This document shows, one piece after another, positions 51,931 through 60,440 of a stretch of 64,000 nucleotides of DNA. Below the pieces are notes generated by a model. It searched no databases. It was not told the origin of the DNA and saw nothing but the letters and a program-made list of their open reading frames with translations. Origin of the DNA: Anaerolineaceae bacterium (GTDB lineage Bacteria > Chloroflexota > Anaerolineae > Anaerolineales > Anaerolineaceae); contig JAENZI010000002.1 of the NCBI GenBank assembly GCA_016841365.1, positions 124,001 through 188,000 of the forward strand. Direction: 5' to 3'. Both the position numbers and the translations under genes were made by a program. How positions within the stretch are numbered: position 1 is the first letter of the stretch; every line of letters starts with the position of its first letter.

Positions 51931-51952
51931 ATATTGGCTAATTGACCAATAT
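51931..51952. promoter_or_regulatory. Palindrome in the osmC promoter region
   Basis: ATATTGG (51931-51937) and CCAATAT (51946-51952) with an 8-base centre lie around a minus-strand TATAAT-like box about 45 bases before osmC. The position and symmetry suit a repressor of the MarR/OhrR type, but no such gene is next to it. Confidence 0.4.
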
Positions 51953-51971
51953 TAAATGATCTGCATCAATT

Positions 51972-54173
51972 TTATGGGATGGCAAAGATGTGGATCATCC
52001 CATTTTGGCCGCCAACGGCGAGCTGTAAGCCGTTGCTTGATATATCAAGCGGGATTGTTTCATTATTCTGCTGGAATCGATCTTTATAGGGGTAGGTGGC
52101 TAAGAGCGATTTGGTCAGGGTGTCGTAGATTTCAAGTGAGTCGTTTGTTGCAACAACCAACGTTGTGCTATCAGGACTGAAGCGCAGCGCTTGCCCTACG
52201 TTGTCGCTGTAGAGGGTTAATGCTTCAGGCGACGACAATCCTTCTTCAGCATCGTAATGCAGCAACCAGGTCGCATCACCCGTCAGGGCAAACGTACTGC
52301 CGTCGGGCGAAAAGCCAATATCGTTCAGTTGATCGTCTTCAGGAAGGAGCACTTCCTGTGGGTTAGTCTCCCCCCAAGCGTAGACGCCAATGCGGTTGCC
52401 TGTAAAATACGGGAGTTGCGAGGAAGGCGCTTGCTCAACCGCAGTGATTTGGAAGGGATTCTGGCGGTCCGGATAGATTGTTTCGATCAGGTTGCGGTTT
52501 GTCACATCCCACAACCTGGCTGTGCAGTCTTTGCTTCCTGATAGGATTTGTGAACCGCCGGGTGAAAATTGCAGATCGGTCACTGAGCCTTGATGGGCGG
52601 GTTGTAGATCGTCATATTGCCCTTTCTCCAAATCAAAAATCCTCACGATGCCGTTGGTCAGGCCGGCAGCGAGGTATTGCCCGTCGGGCGAGAATTGCAG
52701 GCTTTGCGCTGTGCCAAACAGGACACCAAGCTCCTGACCATTGTTCGTGTCGAAGAACCGGATCCAGCCGTCACTGTAACCTCCAGCCAAGACACTTCCA
52801 TCTGGCGAATAAGCTAATGATAATAGGCTTTGGGGATGGCGGTGCATACTAATTATCAACTTGCCCTCAACGGTGGAGCGCTTTTCGATGACGCCATCGG
52901 GTGTCAGTCCGAAAAAGAATTCGCCGCCGGGCGAGAAGCTCAGGTCTGTGAAGTGGGCGTTGATTTCCCATGCTAGCTGGCCGTCTGATGCCCGCTTGAA
53001 TTCAGATTTGCCTGTATTGAGTGAGATCAACATCATGATGTTGTCAGGGGTCATCGCAGTTGTCTCAATCGGCGGTGTCGGGGTGCTTTCTTCGCATTCC
53101 CAGGAATAGCCGCCGGCAGTGTTCAGGCAGGTGTTCGGCGCTTGATAACAAGGGTCGGGTAATCTTCCCGGGTAGTCTGTCAGTTGGTAAGAGGTTGTTT
53201 CACTGGAGATTTGCCAGTGTGTGACTGATGAACCGCTGTTGAGGATCAGAAATCCGCCATCGGTTGAAGGCGTAACATCCCCTTGAAGATCAATAAAATT
53301 TTCCCAGTAAGACTCGGGCAAATCGGTGGGGAGAGAAACCGAACGGACATCTTCAGGATAGTAGAGCGAGAGCAGATTTAAATTTGTGTCATCCAGCACA
53401 CCATAAACGCCGACCTGCTGGTTGAAAAATGCTGCTTCACCGGCACTGAAGGTTTGCACGCCTAACGGACGCCATGACCCAGTGTTCCAGCGGTTGATGA
53501 TCAAATCGTCTGTGCTCCGCGCCGCGCTGATCAACAGGCTGCTATCAGGTGTGAACGCCCCAGAGATCGTGTAGTCCTCCGGAAGGCTTTCGATTGAGAA
53601 AAATAGTTGGGCAATTTCAAGGAAATCATAGCGTTGAAAAACCTTAATCCTGTTAGGGTATTGCGCTAAAGCGACGAATTGATTGTTTGGTGAAAAAATG
53701 ATGGCTCGCACCGGGTAGGATGTCGGGATGAGGCGTAAAAGCTGGAAGTTCAGGCTGTTGTAAAAATATGCCCCGATATCCGTTGCGACACCAAGCAGCA
53801 GTCCGTCACTTGAAAGAGCGATATCGTTTGCTGCGCCTGTTCCATAACGGGCAACTTCTTGCAGGCGGTCCGCGTTCGCCCTGGAGAGAACCTTGCTGTC
53901 TGGGGCGTATGCAGTGGTGGTGAGCGTTGGGACTGCGACGGTGTCTTCAGCCGTAGGCTTGGTTGTGGGGGAGGCTTGCGGTGAAGGTGTGCTGCTGGGT
54001 GAAATTGCCGTGGAGGTGGGTGTTGCCTCTGCGAGGATGATGGAAGGCGCAGGTGACGGCAAGGTCTCAGAGGGCGTCTCAGGCGGCGTTATTTTTTGGC
54101 AACCCGTGACCAAAACACCTGCCAAGAGGCAGACCAGCAAGAACCTGAAAGGATGCCTGTTATGGCTTTTCAT
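51972..54173 (-). CDS. Lipoprotein with WD40 beta-propellers
   Basis: 733 residues. Lipobox VLVTGC (C25), a Ser/Thr/Pro stalk (about 30-90), then many repeats such as LQFSPDGQYLAAGLTNGIVRIFD and LQFSPGGSQILSGSKDCTARLWD (in part), enough for two propellers of about seven blades each. Displayed on the outer face of the membrane, it would act as a binding scaffold. The ATG overlaps the stop of the glycosidase-like gene upstream (ATGA), so translation is probably coupled and the two products may act together. Confidence 0.85.
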   Translation of the reverse strand: MKSHNRHPFRFLLVCLLAGVLVTGCQKITPPETPSETLPSPAPSIILAEATPTSTAISPSSTPSPQASPTTKPTAEDTVAVPTLTTTAYAPDSKVLSRANADRLQEVARYGTGAANDIALSSDGLLLGVATDIGAYFYNSLNFQLLRLIPTSYPVRAIIFSPNNQFVALAQYPNRIKVFQRYDFLEIAQLFFSIESLPEDYTISGAFTPDSSLLISAARSTDDLIINRWNTGSWRPLGVQTFSAGEAAFFNQQVGVYGVLDDTNLNLLSLYYPEDVRSVSLPTDLPESYWENFIDLQGDVTPSTDGGFLILNSGSSVTHWQISSETTSYQLTDYPGRLPDPCYQAPNTCLNTAGGYSWECEESTPTPPIETTAMTPDNIMMLISLNTGKSEFKRASDGQLAWEINAHFTDLSFSPGGEFFFGLTPDGVIEKRSTVEGKLIISMHRHPQSLLSLAYSPDGSVLAGGYSDGWIRFFDTNNGQELGVLFGTAQSLQFSPDGQYLAAGLTNGIVRIFDLEKGQYDDLQPAHQGSVTDLQFSPGGSQILSGSKDCTARLWDVTNRNLIETIYPDRQNPFQITAVEQAPSSQLPYFTGNRIGVYAWGETNPQEVLLPEDDQLNDIGFSPDGSTFALTGDATWLLHYDAEEGLSSPEALTLYSDNVGQALRFSPDSTTLVVATNDSLEIYDTLTKSLLATYPYKDRFQQNNETIPLDISSNGLQLAVGGQNGMIHIFAIP

Positions 54174-56542
54174 CGGCGTTCCCTTCCGGCGGTCAACAAG
54201 ACGGGTTTGTCCGAGGTGTGCTCATAAGTTGAGCCATCCGGAAAGACCACCCGGGTTGTGGTTTGGCCGCGTTTTATTGAAAGCCCCTGCCAGTTGATGT
54301 TAATCGGCCAAGGGAAAGGATTTGTCCCCCATAGGGCAACCCGAGATGGTGAGAAAATGCGAACGCCGGCGATTTGCAGGAATAAACGAAGCGGTACAAA
54401 GCCTGTGATCGCATTGCGCTGCCCTGCCGGCTGTCCGTCCTTAGCGTTATAGTAGGGGAAAAAACCGTTGAAGTTTTTTATCCCGTCGATGATGGTAGTC
54501 ATCAGGTCGGAGAACAAGTGCATAGCCTCATCGTGATCGCCCTGATCTGCCAGGCTTTTGATAATCAACGTATTCCACAGCACATTAATCCGGATTGGGA
54601 GCCCATCAGGTAAATCCGCCTGGCAACGCCAGGTTTCCGGGATACCGTAATAGCGTTCCGTGTTTTGCATATTGAGCGGGTGGTCCAGGATCCACTGAAT
54701 CTGGGTTTTTGTCAAAGTTTCGGTCAGCAATGGCAGCAGGCAGGTGATATCGTTCTGTGTGTAATCTGACGTTTCAAGCACAACCTGATCATCCGACTTT
54801 AACCCGCTGATCTCTACCTGGTGTAATGCACTGTAAACAAGTCCTGTGGTCAGGTGTGCCCGGCCGTCAACCCAGCGAATGTCGGCGGGTTTATGTGTTT
54901 CTGTGATCTCGTGGCCGTCGGCATTCAGACCGGTGAGGTGTAGGCTCGCAGCGCGGGTGTGTTCGTCGCCAGCGAAAAGGTGGCATTGCAGCCTTTGCGG
55001 CACGGAAAAGGTTTTGGCAATCTCATGCAGTTCTTGGACTGGTGCTGCATAATAAAGTTCACTAGACGGGGATTGATGAGTCTTGTGATCCAAATAGGTT
55101 AATCCACATTCATCGTCCTGCCAAAAGGTCTTGAGCTTCTTCTTGATTGAATTGCTGATCTTTTCCAGCGGAAGGTCGTCACATTTGATTCCGGTGATGT
55201 CTGAGATCTTTTGCAGGGCGAGGGTTTCGCGGTAAAGCATGGCAGCCAAAGCGGGGCTTTCTGCAGTACGGATGTCCAGCCCGCGTCCGGCCTTATCCCA
55301 ATGGTCAAAATTGAACCCACCGGTATCCAGCTGCATTTGCTGTGGATTGTCCCATGTGATATTTAGTTCATCCGGCTGCTGTGAGATGGCCCAAGACTTA
55401 TAGGTCTGGCACAGCGCGGGGAAAACACGTGCTAAGAAGGTTTGATCCTGGTTGATCTCGTATCGTTCAAGGCACAGGCTGGCAAGCAGCGGACATTCCC
55501 GGATGGGGGGGATGAAAGGTGAGTGATTTCGGTTGATATTTAGTTGGCCTTGTTTGTCAATCCGCCTGATGAATTTCTCCAACATAGCCGAGAGCGCTTT
55601 TTCCTGGCCGGGGAGAATAGCTTGCGCGAGAAATGCCGCTTCAAGTGTGGTCAGGTCATCGACAGGTGATTTGGTTTCTGATGGGAGACCCTGATCTGGC
55701 AATCTGGTGCGCACAAAATGCGGGGAAGACGGATCAGGTGAGGTTATAAAATGAGATGCAGCAGCGATTTGAGATAATTCAAAGGCTGCATCCCAGTCAG
55801 GGTCGCCTGTTTGAATTTCAATACGCTCGCTGGCATGCGCCATGATTCCATTTTGTGCGGTCTCACGCCATGTGGACTCAAGGATGCTTTGTGCGGCTTT
55901 GAGGGATTTCTTTTGGGTGTCCTTTGTAACATACGCCCAGCTTATCTGATGGGATTTTTGTGGTTCTATTGCAATCTGATTGATCAATGCGGGCAGGGGG
56001 TTGCTTGTTCCATGCGGTCCGCCTGTCATGATGAGCACGGGATGAAGGTCTTCTGTGTTGCCAGTGATGATATGCATTCCGTCAACTTTTAGGGGGCGGG
56101 TTGGGGTGCCGCCATTCATCGGGATGAGGATGGCAGCGATCTCTGCGATGATGTTAATTTTTTCATCTGTTCGATTGGTTACTTGCATAGCGCCAACAAG
56201 GATGTCCAGCGCGGCAGCGAAGCAGTCTAATTCAATCTGCAAGCCATGAATTGGCTGGTATTGGACGCGCAGATAAGCAGGCGTGTATTGTGTGATGGTC
56301 GGCAGTTCGAGAAAGCTTTCCGGGGGAGTATTGGGCGAATCGATTAAGCGCAAACCTGGGAGGAGGCGCATGGATTGGGCGCGCAATTTGTAAGTCGTCT
56401 GCAGACGGAAAGGGTGCTGGTCCTCTTTATTGACTATAAATTCCCACACCTGGTCGTTTGCAGGTTGGTAGGGTTCAGAAAGGTGTTGGGCTGCTAGGAT
56501 ATAAGCGTAATCAGAATATAGATCAGAAGATTGCGAATGCAT
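54170..56542 (-). CDS. Large (alpha/alpha)6-barrel glycosidase-like protein
   Basis: 790 residues. An N-terminal beta-rich part (about 1-220) and a C-terminal helical barrel resemble GH63/GH116-type or amylo-glucosidase-like proteins: DDLTTLEAAFLAQAIL, FNFDHWDKAGRGLDIRTAESPALAAMLYRETLAL, WRCQADLPDGLPIRINVLWNTLII and NGFFPYYNAKDGQPAGQRNAITGFVPLRLFL in outline. No signal peptide, so probably cytoplasmic. I cannot assign catalytic acids with confidence. GGAGG ends only one base before the ATG, unusually close. It overlaps the WD40 lipoprotein gene by 4 bases. Confidence 0.65.
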   Translation of the reverse strand: MHSQSSDLYSDYAYILAAQHLSEPYQPANDQVWEFIVNKEDQHPFRLQTTYKLRAQSMRLLPGLRLIDSPNTPPESFLELPTITQYTPAYLRVQYQPIHGLQIELDCFAAALDILVGAMQVTNRTDEKINIIAEIAAILIPMNGGTPTRPLKVDGMHIITGNTEDLHPVLIMTGGPHGTSNPLPALINQIAIEPQKSHQISWAYVTKDTQKKSLKAAQSILESTWRETAQNGIMAHASERIEIQTGDPDWDAAFELSQIAAASHFITSPDPSSPHFVRTRLPDQGLPSETKSPVDDLTTLEAAFLAQAILPGQEKALSAMLEKFIRRIDKQGQLNINRNHSPFIPPIRECPLLASLCLERYEINQDQTFLARVFPALCQTYKSWAISQQPDELNITWDNPQQMQLDTGGFNFDHWDKAGRGLDIRTAESPALAAMLYRETLALQKISDITGIKCDDLPLEKISNSIKKKLKTFWQDDECGLTYLDHKTHQSPSSELYYAAPVQELHEIAKTFSVPQRLQCHLFAGDEHTRAASLHLTGLNADGHEITETHKPADIRWVDGRAHLTTGLVYSALHQVEISGLKSDDQVVLETSDYTQNDITCLLPLLTETLTKTQIQWILDHPLNMQNTERYYGIPETWRCQADLPDGLPIRINVLWNTLIIKSLADQGDHDEAMHLFSDLMTTIIDGIKNFNGFFPYYNAKDGQPAGQRNAITGFVPLRLFLQIAGVRIFSPSRVALWGTNPFPWPININWQGLSIKRGQTTTRVVFPDGSTYEHTSDKPVLLTAGRERR

Positions 56543-56718
56543 ACCTCCATTTTACCAATCAATAGTAAATTATTCATACTTGTTCATGTAGCAAAAAAAG
56601 GAGTGGGTGAGTGATGAAAAAATTCATTAATATTCAAAAATTCATATAATTAAAGAAATTGTGGGTTGGGGTTGCATGGGGGATTATTTTTAGGGGATTA
56701 TTATGTTAAAATGATGGA

Positions 56719-59700
56719 ATGATGAACACAGACGAAAACCAAGAAAATTCATTGCCGCAAGGCGAATCGCCATCAGAGGATATTCAGCCGACTCATTCTG
56801 ATCCAGTGAGTGATGAGGATACGCAAGAAATCATCACCCCTGAAGAAGAAATGCTGGAAAATGAAACTGACCAGGCAGATGTAAAATCACCAACATCTGA
56901 TGAGGGTGCGCCATCCGTTTGGGTGAGAGAAATGGATACTGAGAAGCATCCCGCCAACCCTGAGGAGGACATGCAGGAACATATCATCGAGACGAATGGT
57001 GATACCCAGGAGATCGCGGCATCTGATGATAGCCCAGAACCAGCCCTCGATCCGGATTCACGCCCGCAAGGGGATTGGTGGGGGGATGAACCTTTCACCC
57101 CGATCGAATCGCTTGACGACGAAGATACGCAGCCGCTCAAACCAGTTGGGGATGAGATGGCTGAAACACGTGCTATTCTCCCTGATGAGGATGAAGAACC
57201 ATTATCAGGGATGGATACCCGGGTATTACCGGTTGAGGAAGAAGATCGATCGGGTGTAGAAACGCGGGCAAACCCGGCGGCACCACCAGATGGATCAAAA
57301 GCAGAAACGCGTGCCATACCCTCAGACCCACCAGGTTCACATGAGCAAAAACGTGTGACAGACGATATCCCTACTGTGCCACCGCCCAATGTGCCCCAAG
57401 ATTGGACGCCAGAGAAAGCCAATCTGCCCCGTTATGTCAGTGAAGTTGATCAGCAAGCAACCCGAGTCACACCGGCCGCGTATAAAGGCGCGGCAAAGCA
57501 AAGCAATGCCCAAAAACCGCCATCTGGCGATGGGCCACGCGGACCTGAAAAGAAGGGGAGACGCCCCTCTGAGATGCCCCGGCCGAAAAAACCCGTTGAC
57601 AAGAAAAAGCGGCGCGGGTGTTTTTGGAAGATCTTGCTTGCATTGATATTTTTATTCGTTTTGGCTCTGCTGGTTGCCGGGTCAATTGGGATCTATCAAT
57701 ATTTCCGGATTTCCTCTTCATTGCCGAATGTGGCTGAGCTGAGAGAGAACGCAGCCAAGTTTGAAACCACGCGCATTTTGGACCGGAACGGCAATCTTCT
57801 GTATGAGATCCTCGACCCCAATGCTGGTCGCCGAACCTATGTCCCTTTGGAAGAGATTTCGCCTTATATGATCGCAGCCACGATTGCGACAGAGGATAAG
57901 GATTTTTATACCAATCCCGGGTTTGATTTGTTTGGGATGATGCGCGCCCTTTACCAGAACTACACCGCCGGAGAGATCCGCTCAGGCGCATCAACCATCA
58001 CCCAGCAACTGGCGCGTGCGCTTCTGCTGGACCCTTCTGAAAGATATGAACAGAGTTATGAAAGAAAAGCCCGTGAAATTGTCCTTTCCTATGAAATTAC
58101 TCGGCAATATTCTAAGGAAGAAATTTTAGAGCTGTATCTCAATGAGAATTTTTATGGGAATATGGCTTATGGCGTACAGGCTGCTTCTGAGACCTATTTT
58201 AAGATTTCTGCTGAGGATTTAAACCTGTGGCAGGCATCATTTTTAGCTGGATTGCCGCAAGGGCCATCGATTTATGACATTTACAACAACCGGGAAGCCA
58301 CCCTTTATCGGCAGCGGTCTGTGCTTGTCTTGATGTATGAGTTGAGCGAAGAGCGGAACTGCATTGAAGTCGGCACAGGTCGGCCGCCGATTTGTGTGTC
58401 TTATCCTGAAGCAACCCAAGCCGGGATTGACCTGGCGAATTATGAATTTCCTGAAATTACGTACGACATGACATATCCTCATTGGGTGGTTTATGTCCGT
58501 TCTCTATTAGAAGAACAGTTCGACCCGCAGACCATCTACCGCAGCGGGTTTACGGTGTACACCACCTTAGACCCTGATATGCAGGATACTGCCCAACAGA
58601 TTGTTGCGGAGCAGGTTGCCGCGCTGGCAGAAAATAATGCGAATAATGGTGCCCTGGTTGCACTCGACCCGAACACCGGCGAGATCTACGCGCTGGTCGG
58701 GTCAGCGGACTTTTATGACGACACGATCGATGGACAGGTCAACATGGCGCTGACCCAGAGCCGACAGCCTGGTTCTGCCATCAAACCGCTGACCTATGTG
58801 GCGGCATTTGAAAAGGGTTGGACGCCATCCACTTTGATTTGGGATGTGCCGACCCAATTCCCACCCTCCACAGATCCCTTTGACACCAACCCACCTTATG
58901 AGCCGGTCAATTATGACGGCAAATTTCACGGCCCGGTCACCCTGCGCTCAGCCCTCGCAAACTCCTACAACATTCCTGCGGTTAAAGCGCTGGAATTCGT
59001 CGGGATTTATGACAACCCGGATACACCGGTTGAAGAGGGTTTGATTGCCTTTGCCAGGCGTTTGGGCATCACCAGCCTTGAAGGGGGGCAGTATGGGCTT
59101 TCGTTAACTCTGGGCGGAGGCGAAGTCAGTTTGATGGAGTTAACTGCGGCATACAGTGCTTTTGCAAATGAGGGACGCAAAATGCCGACGGTCGCAATTA
59201 CCAAAATTGTGGACCATACCGGCGAGACGGTTTATGAATATATCCCGCCTGCCGGCGACCAGGTGATCAGAACAGAACACGCCTACCTGATCACATCGAT
59301 CCTGTCTGACACAGCCGCACGTGTGCCCATGTTTGGCACCAACCCGGTGATCAACCTGGCTTTTCCTGCCGCAGTCAAGACAGGCACAACCAATGATTTC
59401 CGTGATAACTGGACAGTTGGCTACACATCAGACCTGGTAGTTGGTGCCTGGGTCGGTAATGCGGATTACACGCCTATGGTCAACACCACAGGACTTACCG
59501 GTGCCGGCCCAATCTGGGCACAATTTATGACCTACGGCATCAATCAGATCAAGGGCGGCACACCCACACCCTTCACGCGTCCGCCTGGCATTGTGGACCG
59601 GGTGATCTGCGCCATTTCTGGCACCGAACCTTCTGACTGGTGCCCGCAACAACGCAGTGAGATTTTTGCCGCCGATCAGCCTCCGCAGCCAAAATCGGAA

Positions 59701-60435
59701 GACCTATGGAAACGAGTCAATGTGGATACCTGGACGGGATTAGCCGCTTCGGATATTTGTTCTGAATATACAGACCAGAAATTCTCAATCAATGTCGAAG
59801 ATCAGTGGGCGCAGCGCTGGCTCAAGGACAACCCGGATGGCAGAGCATGGGCAGAGCGGATGGGCTTTTCAACGCCGCTCTTTTTCGCTCCGCAGCGAGC
59901 ATGCGGTGCAGATGATCCGCGCCCCGTGATCGATATTATTGGCCTTGGCAATGGCCAGACGATTTCAACCAGCCCTTTGATGATCCAGGGTGCGATTTCT
60001 GCAACCCAAAATTTTGAATACTACCGGATTGAGTGGGGGAGCGGCCCAGACCCGCTGACCTGGACAGTCCTGGTGGACGAGCAGCGAACGCCGCAAGAAA
60101 CGGTCGGTGATCTGTATGAGTGGGACCTTGAAGAGATTGAAGCCGGGATTGTTACATTGAGATTCTATATTCACAGCACCGAAGATACCTACGCTGAGAA
60201 GAAAATCAGTTTGAATATTCAGGTGCCGACCCCGACGCCAACCCCCACTGAAACATCTACGCCGACGCTTACGCCAACACCGACCGGAACAGCCACACCG
60301 ACGGAAACGGTCACTCGCACCTCACCGCCAACCCGAACACCAACAGATACACTCACGCCGACGATCACACCGACGGCGACAGAAACGCCTATTCCGATAG
60401 ATACCGAAGTCCCGACGGAGGAAGTCGAGCCGTAA
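56719..60435 (+). CDS. Class A penicillin-binding protein (bifunctional) with long acidic N-terminus
   Basis: 1238 residues, far longer than usual. Residues 1-290 are acidic and low-complexity with many repeated DTQ/ETRA blocks; a basic stretch and a membrane helix follow (about 297-325). The GT51 domain has ATIATEDKDFY (Glu392) and SGASTITQQLARALLL. The transpeptidase domain has SAIK (Ser686), SYN (Ser749) and KTGTT (Lys887). After it comes an Ig-like segment and a Thr/Pro-rich tail (about 1175-1238). It polymerises glycan strands and crosslinks peptides. Single gene, 5 bases from the convergent gene downstream. Confidence 0.92.
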   Translation: MMNTDENQENSLPQGESPSEDIQPTHSDPVSDEDTQEIITPEEEMLENETDQADVKSPTSDEGAPSVWVREMDTEKHPANPEEDMQEHIIETNGDTQEIAASDDSPEPALDPDSRPQGDWWGDEPFTPIESLDDEDTQPLKPVGDEMAETRAILPDEDEEPLSGMDTRVLPVEEEDRSGVETRANPAAPPDGSKAETRAIPSDPPGSHEQKRVTDDIPTVPPPNVPQDWTPEKANLPRYVSEVDQQATRVTPAAYKGAAKQSNAQKPPSGDGPRGPEKKGRRPSEMPRPKKPVDKKKRRGCFWKILLALIFLFVLALLVAGSIGIYQYFRISSSLPNVAELRENAAKFETTRILDRNGNLLYEILDPNAGRRTYVPLEEISPYMIAATIATEDKDFYTNPGFDLFGMMRALYQNYTAGEIRSGASTITQQLARALLLDPSERYEQSYERKAREIVLSYEITRQYSKEEILELYLNENFYGNMAYGVQAASETYFKISAEDLNLWQASFLAGLPQGPSIYDIYNNREATLYRQRSVLVLMYELSEERNCIEVGTGRPPICVSYPEATQAGIDLANYEFPEITYDMTYPHWVVYVRSLLEEQFDPQTIYRSGFTVYTTLDPDMQDTAQQIVAEQVAALAENNANNGALVALDPNTGEIYALVGSADFYDDTIDGQVNMALTQSRQPGSAIKPLTYVAAFEKGWTPSTLIWDVPTQFPPSTDPFDTNPPYEPVNYDGKFHGPVTLRSALANSYNIPAVKALEFVGIYDNPDTPVEEGLIAFARRLGITSLEGGQYGLSLTLGGGEVSLMELTAAYSAFANEGRKMPTVAITKIVDHTGETVYEYIPPAGDQVIRTEHAYLITSILSDTAARVPMFGTNPVINLAFPAAVKTGTTNDFRDNWTVGYTSDLVVGAWVGNADYTPMVNTTGLTGAGPIWAQFMTYGINQIKGGTPTPFTRPPGIVDRVICAISGTEPSDWCPQQRSEIFAADQPPQPKSEDLWKRVNVDTWTGLAASDICSEYTDQKFSINVEDQWAQRWLKDNPDGRAWAERMGFSTPLFFAPQRACGADDPRPVIDIIGLGNGQTISTSPLMIQGAISATQNFEYYRIEWGSGPDPLTWTVLVDEQRTPQETVGDLYEWDLEEIEAGIVTLRFYIHSTEDTYAEKKISLNIQVPTPTPTPTETSTPTLTPTPTGTATPTETVTRTSPPTRTPTDTLTPTITPTATETPIPIDTEVPTEEVEP

Positions 60436-60440
60436 TTTCT

